From Candidatus Flexicrinis proximus (GTDB lineage: Bacteria; Chloroflexota; Anaerolineae; Aggregatilineales; Phototrophicaceae), in NCBI GenBank assembly GCA_016712885.1, contig JADJQF010000015.1, positions 248,001-312,000 of the forward strand: a stretch of 64,000 nt of DNA. Direction: 5' to 3'. This document shows, in pieces, positions 35,408 to 44,220 of the stretch. Under the pieces are notes generated by a model. It was given only the letters and a program-made list of their open reading frames with translations. It was not told where the DNA came from and searched no databases. The translations under genes were made by a program, and so were the position numbers. Positions within the stretch are counted from its first letter, which is position 1. Every line of letters begins with the position of its first letter.

Positions 35408-35866
35408 ATGCCAGAAATCGCCCCGTCAGAAGTACGGGTGTTTGTCCTCGATGACGAACCGGAATACGCGCAGCCGAACATAGACGCGCTGGAACGAAAA
35501 CGCTACGACGTCGTACAGGCCCAGTCGGTCGACGAGGCCGTCGAAATCCTTGAAAAGCAGGGGACCTCGTTCAAAGTCCTGATCCTGGACATGCTGATGC
35601 CGGACAGTACGAGCCGGCAGGATCGCAACGAGTACAGCAATCCGATTGAGAGCGGACTCAAACTGCATAAGCAGATTCGAGGTAAACTGGGGCTGGTCGA
35701 CGTGCCGATCATCTTCACCTCGGTGGTGCGCGACCCGAAAATCCGCGAACGCATCCGCGAAGAAGAAGGCCGGTACACGCGCCGCGCCAACAGCGTGAGC
35801 TTCCTGACCAAACCGTTTTTACCGATGGACCTGATCGAACGCGTCAAGAAAGTCACCGCACAATGA
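35408..35866 (+). CDS. Single-domain response regulator
   Basis: A 152-residue CheY-like receiver: D15/D16, phosphoacceptor D61 in LILDMLMPD, T104 and K135 in LTKPF. A 20-residue insertion after D61 (STSRQDRNEYSNPIESG) lengthens the beta3-alpha3 loop. There is no output domain. It lies between the PocR kinase and a membrane protein gene whose start overlaps its stop (ATGA), so it is probably the kinase's partner and may act by binding the next protein. Confidence 0.9.
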   Translation: MPEIAPSEVRVFVLDDEPEYAQPNIDALERKRYDVVQAQSVDEAVEILEKQGTSFKVLILDMLMPDSTSRQDRNEYSNPIESGLKLHKQIRGKLGLVDVPIIFTSVVRDPKIRERIREEEGRYTRRANSVSFLTKPFLPMDLIERVKKVTAQ

Positions 35867-36849
35867 CCGATAAACCAAGTGTGCCGCCCTTCAGCCTTGA
35901 ACCATGGTGGGCGCGCCCGGCGCGGCTGTCGCTGGCCTTCGTGCTGGGCATCTATGCGATTGCGGTGCTGTTCGTGCTGCTGATCGTCGGCCTGGACCGC
36001 GTGCGCCACGCCTCGGATCCGATCCCGGACCTGAGCACCGCCGACAAGGCCGGACTGGCGCTCGATCAGGCCGAGCGCATTCTCAGCCTGCTGGAAGTGG
36101 TGATCGGCGCGATTGCGCTGGTGCTGCCCCTGGCGCTGGGCGTGGTGGTGTTCATTTTCCAGCAGAACCGCCGGACGATCGAGGAGCTGACTCAGAAGGC
36201 GGAACGCGCGGAAACCAATGCCGCGCGATCGGAGAGCCGCGTCGAGGAATACCGCGAGGAAGCGAAGGCCATCGGCGAGCGTGTGAACGCCGCGCTCAAC
36301 CAGATCGTCATTGCCGAAGAGCGCGACCGCTTCCGCGACGAGGAATCGCGTAAGCAGGAAGCCGCCAACCTGCAGCGCGACCTTGAGCGCGACCAGGCGG
36401 CCCACGAACTTCAACGCCAGATCGCCGACCAGAAACGCGAAGTGGTCGACGTGAGCTTCACAGCGCAGGAACTCCTGAACCAGTCGCGCAGCGCCCAGCA
36501 CAAGCTGACGAAAGTCGACCAGTTTATGGAAGTCCGCCGCCACAGCGCGCTCTGTACCAGCGAAGACGTACTGGAAGCGACCACGGCGGTACTGACCCTC
36601 GCCCAGATCGCACAGTATCCCGACCCGGTGGACGACGATGAAGACGACCGTGATCCGCTGCGCGGCGAACGCGATATGCTGCTGCGCCGCGAAGCGCTTC
36701 GCGCGTTGGTGAGCGTGGGCGAGGCGCAGCACGTCCCGGAGGAAATCCGCGACCGACTTCTGGTGCTGCTGCGGACCATGAGCACCGGGGCCGACCATAA
36801 AGTGCTGCAGCTGGAAGCCGCGCGTACCCTGCGCCAGCTGACGCCATAG
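35863..36849 (+). CDS. Membrane-anchored coiled-coil protein of unknown function
   Basis: The 328 residues comprise two membrane helices (about 22-45 and 78-104), a long charged coiled coil (about 105-225, rich in E, R, A and Q) and a C-terminal helical region with RREALRALVSVGEAQHVPEE and VLQLEAARTLRQL, similar to HEAT/armadillo helices. The 4-base overlap with the response regulator implies coupled translation, suggesting that it is the output or localisation partner of this two-component unit. I know no named family. Confidence 0.65.
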   Translation: MTDKPSVPPFSLEPWWARPARLSLAFVLGIYAIAVLFVLLIVGLDRVRHASDPIPDLSTADKAGLALDQAERILSLLEVVIGAIALVLPLALGVVVFIFQQNRRTIEELTQKAERAETNAARSESRVEEYREEAKAIGERVNAALNQIVIAEERDRFRDEESRKQEAANLQRDLERDQAAHELQRQIADQKREVVDVSFTAQELLNQSRSAQHKLTKVDQFMEVRRHSALCTSEDVLEATTAVLTLAQIAQYPDPVDDDEDDRDPLRGERDMLLRREALRALVSVGEAQHVPEEIRDRLLVLLRTMSTGADHKVLQLEAARTLRQLTP

Positions 36850-36853
36850 CGCA

Positions 36854-36898
36854 TAGCGCCAATCGGCTAAGCCGGTAGTCGAAGTTCGGCCAACAATG
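36854..36898 (+). repeat. Long direct repeat, left copy
   Basis: TAGCGCCAATCGGCTAAGCC (36854-36873) is identical to 37242-37261, and the following 25 bases (GTC-AAGTTC-GCC-CAATG) match with a few changes. The two copies bracket a palindrome and element copy F. Confidence 0.75.
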
Positions 36899-36965
36899 TA
36901 CGTTCCGGCTGTGCTGGCTGCTGCCCGCCTCGCGCGTCTGTACGAGTAGAAACACGGTGTTTTGT

Positions 36966-36989
36966 AGGGACGCCATATATGGCGTCCTG
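36966..36989 (+). repeat. Short palindromic element (TAGGGAC...GTCC type), copy 1
   Basis: GGACGCCATATATGGCGTCC (36968-36987) is a perfect 20-base palindrome preceded by GTAG. A related palindrome with the same ends lies at 43038-43061. Confidence 0.7.
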
Positions 36990-37020
36990 GATGACCAATA
37001 GCTCTTCACTTAGAGCGTGT

Positions 37021-37177
37021 TATGCACTTTCGATGGGTTTCCACCCCAAACCCCGGCAGGAGTTTGCACTCCTGCACCTCCCGCAGCGATTTTGTGGCGC
37101 TCACGCGACAAAATCGCAGTTGAGGGGTCGAGGGGCGCAACTCCCTCGCGGAGGTGTGGAGGCAGCGCCTCCACAAA
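37021..37177 (+). repeat. Dispersed four-hairpin element, copy F (most complete)
   Basis: Hairpin 1 is GCAGGAGT (37056-37063) with ACTCCTGC (37068-37075). Hairpin 2 is GCGATTTTGT (37086-37095) with ACAAAATCGC (37108-37117). Hairpin 3 is GAGGG (37130-37134) with CCCTC (37143-37147). Hairpin 4 is TGTGGAGGC (37155-37163) with GCCTCCACA (37167-37175). CACCTCC (37075-37081) can pair with GGAGGTG (37150-37156) and enclose hairpins 2 and 3. About 160 bases separate it from the FHA gene stop. Confidence 0.9.
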
Positions 37178-37241
37178 CTAGTTCATAAAAGCCTCTAGCT
37201 ATTTTGTCCGTTGGCGGTTTTATCCATGAGCGTCCAGCGGT

Positions 37242-37287
37242 TAGCGCCAATCGGCTAAGCCATTGGTCAAAGTTCTGCCGGACAATG
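37242..37287 (+). repeat. Long direct repeat, right copy
   Basis: Partner of 36854-36898, 388 bases further on. The sequence to the right (37288-37338) has no other feature apart from short GCTAA/TTAGC remnants. Confidence 0.75.
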
Positions 37288-37338
37288 CGCGCTTCGCGTT
37301 TCGCAAACCGCTCTTCGCTAACAGCTAATCGCTCTCCG

Positions 37339-37749
37339 CTATTCGTCGAACGACAGCGGTACATCCAGCCGCAGCCACGTCCGTCCGATCCGGAACAGCG
37401 TCCCCGGCCGCAGACTTACCCGCCCGTCCGTCGGCTCGGCCTGCTTTTCGATGAACGTCCCGTTCCGGCTGCCCTGATCTTCCAGCCAGAACGTCATCAC
37501 ATGCGGCGAATCCGCGTCCCCGTTCACCGACGCCGCCACATGCGTGCAAAACAGCTTGGCGTGCAGCCGCGACACCTGGCTGTCGAACGGCAGGTGGATT
37601 TCGCTGCCCTCGCGCCGCCCGATCGCCAGCGCGCGTTCTTCGCCCGGCGCCGGCTGCGTGAACGACATCGTCTTGCCGTCCAGCGGGCCGCTCATAAACG
37701 TGACCGACAGTTCGCGGCGCGACCCGCGCCGGGGCGTCTTATAGCTCAT
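37339..37749 (-). CDS. FHA-domain protein
   Basis: A single FHA domain in 136 residues with the phosphothreonine-binding residues in place: GRREGSEIHL (G44-R45), SQVSRLHAKL (S60, H63) and DQGSRNGTFI (N near 101). There is no transmembrane or other domain. Its first 11 bases overlap the end of the kinase-TPR gene, so translation is coupled. The likely role is to bind threonine sites phosphorylated by that kinase. Confidence 0.9.
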   Translation of the reverse strand: MSYKTPRRGSRRELSVTFMSGPLDGKTMSFTQPAPGEERALAIGRREGSEIHLPFDSQVSRLHAKLFCTHVAASVNGDADSPHVMTFWLEDQGSRNGTFIEKQAEPTDGRVSLRPGTLFRIGRTWLRLDVPLSFDE

Positions 37750-40700
37750 TGAGTCGCTCCTTGCTCGCGCTGTGCCGCGGATCGGCCTGCAGCGCCGCCT
37801 TATACTTCAGCTTTGCGCCTTCGGTATCGCCCAGCCGCATCAGCGCCTCGCCATAGTTATACCAGAACCACGGATCGTCCGGCGCGTAGGTCGTCGCCTG
37901 CTGGTAACACGCTACCGCCTCGCGGTAACGCTCCAGCGCGAACAGGCTCATGCCTTTGCCGTTCCACGCCCACGCATATTTCTGGTCCAGCACCAGCGCC
38001 CGCTCGTAGCTCGCCAGCGCATCGGCGTAGCGGTGCAGCCGTCGCAGAACCTGACCCTGCCGCGCCCACACCACGCCGTTATCCGGCGCCACTTCCACCA
38101 GCGCCGCCGCCACTTGCAGCGCCTCCTGCGCCTGCCGCATGTCCAGCAGCAGGTCGATCTGGTTGATCCGGTACCAGATATTGTGCGGATCTTCCCGCAC
38201 CGCCCGCTGGTAGCTCGCCAGCGCTTCCTCGCGCCGCCGCAGTTCCCGTAAGGTCAGCGCGCGCCCGTTCCACGCCCAGGCATAACTGCCGTTCACCTGC
38301 ACCGCCCGGTCGAAGGCCGCCAGCGCCCCCTCCAGGTCGCCCAGTTTGCGCAGTGCCTGACCGCGTTTCGCCCAGCTTTCCGCGTGGTCCGGCCGCCGCT
38401 TCAGCGCCTGCTGCAGGCTGTCCAGTGCCTCGTGTGGGCGGTTCAGCGCCAGCAGTTCCTCGGCGCGGTTGTACCACAACCACGGGTCTTCCTGGTTCAT
38501 CGCCAGCGCCTTGTCAAAGCTGTCCAGCGCTTCCCCGTGCTTCCCGAACTCGCCCAGCGTCAGCCCGCGCCCGCCCCATGCCCACGCGTCCGCCGAATCG
38601 AGTTCGATCGCCCGGGTGTACGCCACCAGCGCCTCGTCCAGCCGCCGCATTCGCCGCAGCGATTGCCCGTATTTGCCCCATAGCTGCGCGTTGTCCGGCT
38701 CGCGCTGCAGCGCCGCCTCCAGCAGTTCGCACGCCGTCTGATTCTTCCCGATCTGGCTCAGCAGGTCGGTTTGTTTGTACGTATAGAACGGGTCGTCGCT
38801 GAGTTCCACCGCTTTCCGGTACGCGTCCAGCGCGTCGACATGCCGCCCCAGCGCCTCCAGCGTCGCGCCCAGTTCGCTCCACGCCCACGGCTGGTGTTCC
38901 GCCAGCGATGTCGCGTGGTGGCTCGCCTCCAGCGACTCTTCGAGCTGGCTCAGGTGCCGGTATGCCTTCCCAAGTCGCGCCCAGCACCGCGCGTTGTTCG
39001 GGTCAAGTTCAAGCGCCTGCTTCAGCGGTACAACTGCCCCGCTGTAATCCTCCATCATCACCAGCACGTTGCCCTGGTTATACCAGTGCCACACGTCCTC
39101 CGGTGCTTGCACCGCCGCCTGCGCGTAGGCACTGATCGCCTCCGCGTAGCGCCCCATCTGCTCCAGCACGATGCCGCGCCCGTTGATCGCCCACGTCAGC
39201 GTCGGGTCGATCTTCAGCGACTTGTCGTAAGCGTCCAGCGCGTCGTCATAGCGCTTCAGATGCCGCAGCACCTGCCCCAGTTTCGCCCAGCTCAGTGGGT
39301 GGTTCGGATCGACCCGCGTCGCTTCCTGCGCCGGATCGAGCGCATCCTGCACCTGTCCCAGGTCCACATACATTTCCGTCAGGCTGTACCAGTGCATCAC
39401 CGCCCGCGGCTGATAGCGTGCCGCGCGCCGGAAGCTGTTCAGCGCGTCCCGCGTCCGGCCCAGCATCTTCTGCGCCAGCCCCAGCCCGTTGTGCGCCCAC
39501 GCATACGTCGGCTCCAGCTTGATCGCCTGCTCGTACGCGTACACCGCATCGTCCAGCCGGCTCTGCTGCCGCAGCACCTGACCCAGTTTCGCCCAGCTGT
39601 GCGCGTGTGCCGGATCAAGGTCCAGCGCGTGCTTCAGGATTTCGTTCGCCTTGTCCAGCAGCCCCAGCGTCGTGAACGCGCTCGCCAGGTTGTACCAGTA
39701 CCACACATCGCTCGGATGCAGTTCGGTGGCCGTCTGGAAGCACCCCAGCGCCTCCGAGACCCGCTCCAGGCGTTCCAGAATCACGCCCTTGCCGTTCCAC
39801 GCCCACGCGTATCGCGGCTGCAGCTCCAGCGCCGTGTCGTAACACGCCAGCGCTTCCTCGTATCGCTCCAGCAGCCGCAGCGTGCGCCCCTTGCGCGCCC
39901 ACGCCCAGCTCAGTCCCGGCTGCTGCGCGATCGCCTGGTCGTACGCCACCAGCGCTTCCTCGTACCGGCCCAGCTCTGTCAGCGAATAGCCCTTATCGAC
40001 CAGTTCGCGCGCCGCCAGCGGCAGGCCTTCCGGCTCCGGCTCTGGCTCGTGTCCCGTAATCTCGACTGTGATGTCCCGCAGCACGTCCGCGATCTCCGCC
40101 CACGACTGTGGCCGGTCTTCCCGCTCTTTTTCCAGGCACCACAGCACCAGCTTGCGCAGCGCCTCCGGCACCCGTACTTCCGCCGCTTCATCGAACTCCG
40201 GCGTGTCTTCCAGGTGCGCTTTTTTCAGCTCGGCCTTCTGCCGGAACGCGAATACCGTCTTGCCCGTCAGCATCTCGAACAGCACGCACCCGAACGCGTA
40301 AATGTCCGAACGCGCGTCCAGCCGTGGATCGCTCCGCCACTGCTCCGGCGACATATACGCGTATGTCCCCACTACCGCGTCCGCCCGCGTCAGCCGGTCG
40401 GTCGGGTCGATCTCGACGTCCGCGCTCGGTTCGGCGTCATCGCTCGAACTCCCATCCTGCAGCACCGAATACACCAGCCCGAAGTCGGTCACCTTCGCCG
40501 TGCCGTCGTGCGTCACCAGTATATTCGCCGGCTTGATGTCGCGGTGGACCATCCCCGGCACCTTCACGAACGCATGCCGCATCCCGCGCGCGATCTGCAG
40601 CGCAAAATCCAGCGAATTCTCAATCGTGATCCGCCGGTGCCGGATCCAGCTCGACAGGTCCGAGCCGAGGTTTTCCGGCCCGCTCACATGCTCCAGCACG

Positions 40701-41680
40701 ATGTGCGGCCGCCCGTCGATCACCCGCACCAGCCGCGCCTGTACGATATTCGGATGCTTCTCCAGCCGGATCCACGTATGAGCCTCTTTATCGAAACGTG
40801 TCACCGCCCGCGTGTTGTTCCAGAATCGGCTCTGGAACGTCTTGAGCGCTGCCGGCTCTCCGCGCTGCTGGTCGTAGCACAGGTACACCACGCCCATCCC
40901 GCCGTAGCGCACGCTCATCACTTCGTACGTGTCGTCGATCTTCTCGCCGACCGCGAATTCCCGCCCTACGCTGTTCTCCGCCGGCGCTTCCGCCGCCGAT
41001 CCCAGTTGGCTCACAATTTCCGGGAATTCGCTCAGTTCCGCCGCGCGCGTATCCAGCAGCCGCGCCAGTCCCTGTCCATCCTGTGAAATCAGGTGGTCCA
41101 TGCCCATATCGGCCCGCGTCACATCGTCCGCCGACGGCGATGGTCGCGCATCGACCTTCTGGTTGTCCTCGCGCCGCTTCTCCGCCGCCGACAGCCGTTC
41201 GCGGTATATCCCCAGCAGCCGGTCGATCGTGCTCAGGTCAACTGAGTGCGATGCATGCGGGCCGTCCAGTTCGGCGATCGCCCACAGCGCCACCGCGATA
41301 TTCCGCCGCGACGCAAACTGCGACGCCACCGTGATCAGCCAGTCCACGAACTGCGCCGCCGCGATCTCCGCCGTGTGCCGGTCCGCCTCCGACGTCGCCG
41401 CATGCTGCGCCCGCCGGTACGCGTTCAGCGTCTTCTCCGCATACCCCGCCAGCATGTGTGCGTCGCGTGTGTTGAACGTCTGCTCCGCGCACAGGTCGCC
41501 CAGCGCGAAATAATCGTCGACATGGCAGCGGCGCGCCGCCACCTTGCCCAACAGCCGGATTTCCGGCAGCGCGTCGTTCACGAACTGGTCGCGTTCGTCC
41601 GACGGATGCGTCGTGTCCAGTTGTGCCTGCAAGTCTTCGTTGATCGGAGGGGCTGCTCGGTTAGATTTTGGAGGTTGCAC
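37739..41680 (-). CDS. Ser/Thr protein kinase with about 20 C-terminal TPR repeats
   Basis: A 1313-residue cytoplasmic protein. Residues 1-240 are helical and unassigned. Residues about 250-545 form a Hanks-type kinase: YGGMGVVYL glycine loop, K280, catalytic HRDIKPAN (D381), DFG (399-401), MSPEQW and DIYAFGCVLFEMLTGK. Residues 565-1313 are roughly 20 TPR units with the W-x-x-x-G/A-L-Y-x-A pattern, such as YEEALVAYDQAIAQQPG. The TPR array should bind partner proteins or substrates. The start is GTG with GGAGG seven bases upstream. There is no membrane segment or PASTA domain, so it is not a wall sensor. The FHA gene overlaps its 3' end. Confidence 0.93.
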   Translation of the reverse strand: MQPPKSNRAAPPINEDLQAQLDTTHPSDERDQFVNDALPEIRLLGKVAARRCHVDDYFALGDLCAEQTFNTRDAHMLAGYAEKTLNAYRRAQHAATSEADRHTAEIAAAQFVDWLITVASQFASRRNIAVALWAIAELDGPHASHSVDLSTIDRLLGIYRERLSAAEKRREDNQKVDARPSPSADDVTRADMGMDHLISQDGQGLARLLDTRAAELSEFPEIVSQLGSAAEAPAENSVGREFAVGEKIDDTYEVMSVRYGGMGVVYLCYDQQRGEPAALKTFQSRFWNNTRAVTRFDKEAHTWIRLEKHPNIVQARLVRVIDGRPHIVLEHVSGPENLGSDLSSWIRHRRITIENSLDFALQIARGMRHAFVKVPGMVHRDIKPANILVTHDGTAKVTDFGLVYSVLQDGSSSDDAEPSADVEIDPTDRLTRADAVVGTYAYMSPEQWRSDPRLDARSDIYAFGCVLFEMLTGKTVFAFRQKAELKKAHLEDTPEFDEAAEVRVPEALRKLVLWCLEKEREDRPQSWAEIADVLRDITVEITGHEPEPEPEGLPLAARELVDKGYSLTELGRYEEALVAYDQAIAQQPGLSWAWARKGRTLRLLERYEEALACYDTALELQPRYAWAWNGKGVILERLERVSEALGCFQTATELHPSDVWYWYNLASAFTTLGLLDKANEILKHALDLDPAHAHSWAKLGQVLRQQSRLDDAVYAYEQAIKLEPTYAWAHNGLGLAQKMLGRTRDALNSFRRAARYQPRAVMHWYSLTEMYVDLGQVQDALDPAQEATRVDPNHPLSWAKLGQVLRHLKRYDDALDAYDKSLKIDPTLTWAINGRGIVLEQMGRYAEAISAYAQAAVQAPEDVWHWYNQGNVLVMMEDYSGAVVPLKQALELDPNNARCWARLGKAYRHLSQLEESLEASHHATSLAEHQPWAWSELGATLEALGRHVDALDAYRKAVELSDDPFYTYKQTDLLSQIGKNQTACELLEAALQREPDNAQLWGKYGQSLRRMRRLDEALVAYTRAIELDSADAWAWGGRGLTLGEFGKHGEALDSFDKALAMNQEDPWLWYNRAEELLALNRPHEALDSLQQALKRRPDHAESWAKRGQALRKLGDLEGALAAFDRAVQVNGSYAWAWNGRALTLRELRRREEALASYQRAVREDPHNIWYRINQIDLLLDMRQAQEALQVAAALVEVAPDNGVVWARQGQVLRRLHRYADALASYERALVLDQKYAWAWNGKGMSLFALERYREAVACYQQATTYAPDDPWFWYNYGEALMRLGDTEGAKLKYKAALQADPRHSASKERLNEL

Positions 41681-41734
41681 GGTCTGTCCTCCCTGCCGAT
41701 CTTGGACCGGCTGGGGTTCATGTTTCGATACAGG

Positions 41735-41995
41735 TTAGCGCAGGAAGGTTTGGAGGAGGTAAATCACGATGAACACCACCAGCGGCGCCAGGTCGATGCC
41801 CTGCGACGGCGGCAGCATCTGCCGCACCGGTGCCAGCACCGGCTCCGTTACGGTGTGAATAAACCGAAGGATCGCCCGCACGGTCGGGTCGCTGTTATAA
41901 CTGACCTGGGGAAACCAGCTCAGCAGCACCCGCGCCAGCAGCAGCAGCTGAAATACGTTAAGGACTAGCAAAATGAGCTGAATGATCGGATTCAT
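41735..41995 (-). CDS. YggT family membrane protein
   Basis: An 86-residue protein with two hydrophobic helices (residues 4-27 and 63-83) and the family motif VLLSWFPQ between them, followed by FIHTVTEPVLAPVRQMLP. YggT proteins sit next to yggS in many bacteria and have been linked to osmotic or division functions. Here yggS is 98 bases upstream on the same strand. Confidence 0.9.
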   Translation of the reverse strand: MNPIIQLILLVLNVFQLLLLARVLLSWFPQVSYNSDPTVRAILRFIHTVTEPVLAPVRQMLPPSQGIDLAPLVVFIVIYLLQTFLR

Positions 41996-42093
41996 GCCTT
42001 CACCTTTGAATGACTCGCCGCTGAGATTAATGGTGTCCAGAGCGCCGGTGCTTTTCCGCCGCCCGTCTGACGTTTCTGCCGCAGTGTTTCCCC

Positions 42094-42828
42094 TTACCGC
42101 TCCCCGAAGATCGCCCGCCCCACCCGCACGAGCGTTGCGCCTTCTTCAATCGCCACCGGATAGTCGTCGGTCATGCCCATACTCAATTCGGGCAGCCCCG
42201 CGCCAATCGCTTGCTCCAAAGCATCCCGCAGCATCCGTAAATCGCGGAACACCGGACGCACCGTCTCGGCATCCTCGGCAATCGGCGCCATCGTCATCAG
42301 CCCGCGCAGCCTCAGCCCCGGCAGCGCTGCCGCCGCCTTCAACTGCGCCGCCAGCACCTCGAACAGTCCTCTGTCCTGCGACCATCCCGAGGCCTCGAAG
42401 CCGCTCTTGCTCGCCTCGCCGCTCACGTTGACCTGCGCCAGCCATGCCAGCGCGTCCCCGTCTTGTTCCGCCGCCAGCCGCGACAGCCGTTCCGCCAGCG
42501 CCACATCGTCCACCGAGTGGATCAGCCCGAACCGCCGCGCGCCCTCATACCCCACCACCTCCTTTGCCTTCCGGCTCTGGATGTGGCCGATCATATGCCA
42601 CGTCGGCGCTTCTGACGTCGCGCGGTTCACCGCCACCAGCTTCGGGTTGGCGTCCTCCACCCGGTTCTCGCCAAAATGCCGAACGCCCGCCGCGTATGCC
42701 TCCAATACCTGTTCAACGGGTTTGGTTTTGCATACGGCAACGAGCGTAACCGTTTCTCGTGAGCGCCCCACCCGATCGCATGCTTTCGCGATGATCGTTT
42801 GGACGCGATGAACATTCTCAGCAATCAT
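42094..42828 (-). CDS. YggS/PLPBP family pyridoxal phosphate homeostasis protein
   Basis: A 244-residue single TIM-barrel PLP-binding protein. LVAVCKTKPVEQV holds the PLP lysine (K34), HFGENRVED the phosphate-contacting region, WHMIGHIQSRKAKEV and GLSMGMTDDYPVAIEEGAT the C-terminal phosphate loop. The family controls free PLP and amino-acid balance and has no known catalytic activity. Followed by yggT. Confidence 0.93.
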   Translation of the reverse strand: MIAENVHRVQTIIAKACDRVGRSRETVTLVAVCKTKPVEQVLEAYAAGVRHFGENRVEDANPKLVAVNRATSEAPTWHMIGHIQSRKAKEVVGYEGARRFGLIHSVDDVALAERLSRLAAEQDGDALAWLAQVNVSGEASKSGFEASGWSQDRGLFEVLAAQLKAAAALPGLRLRGLMTMAPIAEDAETVRPVFRDLRMLRDALEQAIGAGLPELSMGMTDDYPVAIEEGATLVRVGRAIFGER

Positions 42829-42867
42829 CTGCGCGGGGCAACCCTCTACGGGACGCGAACCGCTGCG

Positions 42868-42896
42868 ATTATGGCACTTGTAATGCAGTCAAGCAA
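42868..42896 (-). promoter_or_regulatory. Promoter of yggS
   Basis: Minus strand TTGCTT (42896-42891), 17 bases, CATAAT (42873-42868), 40 bases before the yggS ATG. The region 42900-43035 beyond it holds no other signal I can see. Confidence 0.5.
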
Positions 42897-43037
42897 GATG
42901 GGCTCTTAATGGCGCGATAAAGCGCCGCGGATCGCCCCCACCCGAATACAACGCACACCCCCTGAGAAACCGCCTAAGAAGCTGATGCCACCGTCTGACA
43001 CGCCCTGCCCCTAAAACTGTCCCGGACAAGTCCTCGT

Positions 43038-43061
43038 AGGGACAGCATACATGCTGTCCGC
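43038..43061 (+). repeat. Short palindromic element (TAGGGAC...GTCC type), copy 2
   Basis: GGACAGCAT and ATGCTGTCC are perfect arms around AC, preceded by GTAG. The ends match the copy at 36966; the inner arm differs but is still self-complementary. Confidence 0.7.
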
Positions 43062-43072
43062 CATTTGCTAAC

Positions 43073-43155
43073 AGCGCCTGCGCGCTCAATTCGCAATGGA
43101 GGGGTCAAGGGGCGCAAGTCCCTTGTGGAGGTGCGGAGGCGAAGCCTCTGCGCTT
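43073..43155 (+). repeat. Dispersed four-hairpin element, copy G (5' part lost)
   Basis: The second hairpin is reduced to GCGC-TCAATTCGC. The third (AAGGG/CCCTT around GCGCAAGT) and last (GCGGAGGC/GCCTCTGC) are present. It ends 6 bases from the ada stop codon. Confidence 0.75.
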
Positions 43156-43161
43156 TCCCGC

Positions 43162-44220
43162 TTACTCGCGCTCGGCGGCCAGAATCTCTTGTTTGCGCGC
43201 CGGACCCCACCGGTAGCCGCTCACGCCGCCGTCGCTCTTGATCACGCGGTGGCACGGGATAACGATCGCCGCGCGGTTCGATGCGCACGCGCTCGCCACC
43301 GCCCGTGTTGCCGTCGGCGCCCCGATCGCCTCGGCCACCTGCGCGTAACTCCGCGTTTCCCCGCGCGGGATCGTTTGCAGCGCCCGCCACACCCGCCACT
43401 GGAACGCCGTCGCCTGGATATCGAGCGCCACTTCCAGCGCGGCTCCATGTTCGATATGCGCGACGATCTGCTCGACCACGCTTTGCAGTGCCGCGTCTGC
43501 CCGCAGTTCCGCGCGGGGAAATTCCGTCTTCAGCGCCGTCTCGGCCTCGGACTCGTCCCCGTACAGACCCACCGCGCAGATGCCTTTCTCGGTCGCCGCC
43601 GCCAGCATCACCCCCAGCCGGGTCTGCGCGGCCGTATAATGCACCGTCACCCCTTCGCCGCCGCGCCGGTACGCCGCAGGAGACATCCCCAGCGCTTTCC
43701 CGCCGCTCTCGTACGTCCGGCTCGCTGATCCGTATCCGGCCTTCAGTCCGGCATCCAGCACCGTCCCGCCCGTCCGCAGCTCCGCTTTGAACTGCTGCAC
43801 CCGCAGCGCTTCCACATATTGCTTGGGCGTAACTCCCAGCGCATCCCGGAACAGCCGCTGGACGTGCTGCGGGTCGTACCCGAACGCCGTCCCCAGTGCC
43901 GCCAGGAACGTCGCCTCCGGATCGTCCACGTAGGCCGCCAGGTGTTCCGCCACCGCCTGCACCAGCTTCGCCCTCGGATCGCGCATCTCGGTCTCGCGCG
44001 GATGGCAGCGCTTGCACGCACGGTAGCCCGCCTGTTCCGCCGCCGCCGGCATCTCGAAGAACGCCACGTTCTCCCGTTTCGGCTGCCGCGACGCGCACGA
44101 TGGGCGGCAGTACACGCCGGTCGTCTCCACCGCATACACGAACGCGCCGTCCTGCGCCTTATCGCGTCGCGCTACCGCGTCCCAGCACGTCTCGACATTC
44201 AGCGTCTTGGTAGTCTTCAT
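43162..44220 (-). CDS. ada: Bifunctional DNA repair methyltransferase / transcription activator Ada
   Basis: It repairs alkylated DNA and, when methylated, activates its own regulon. The ATG at 44220 (AAGGAG 8 bases upstream) gives 352 residues in which the zinc and methyl-accepting cysteines fall at 38, 42, 69 and 72, the same numbers as in E. coli Ada. An AraC-type HTH spans about 85-185 (GYDPQHVQRLFRDALGVTP). The O6-alkylguanine transferase domain has FQWRVWRALQTIPRGETRSY and the IPCHRVI active site with Cys323. An in-frame extension to 44295 is unlikely. Inverted GGAAAACGG/CCGTTTTCC arms lie upstream near 44277-44322. Confidence 0.95.
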   Translation of the reverse strand: MKTTKTLNVETCWDAVARRDKAQDGAFVYAVETTGVYCRPSCASRQPKRENVAFFEMPAAAEQAGYRACKRCHPRETEMRDPRAKLVQAVAEHLAAYVDDPEATFLAALGTAFGYDPQHVQRLFRDALGVTPKQYVEALRVQQFKAELRTGGTVLDAGLKAGYGSASRTYESGGKALGMSPAAYRRGGEGVTVHYTAAQTRLGVMLAAATEKGICAVGLYGDESEAETALKTEFPRAELRADAALQSVVEQIVAHIEHGAALEVALDIQATAFQWRVWRALQTIPRGETRSYAQVAEAIGAPTATRAVASACASNRAAIVIPCHRVIKSDGGVSGYRWGPARKQEILAAERE

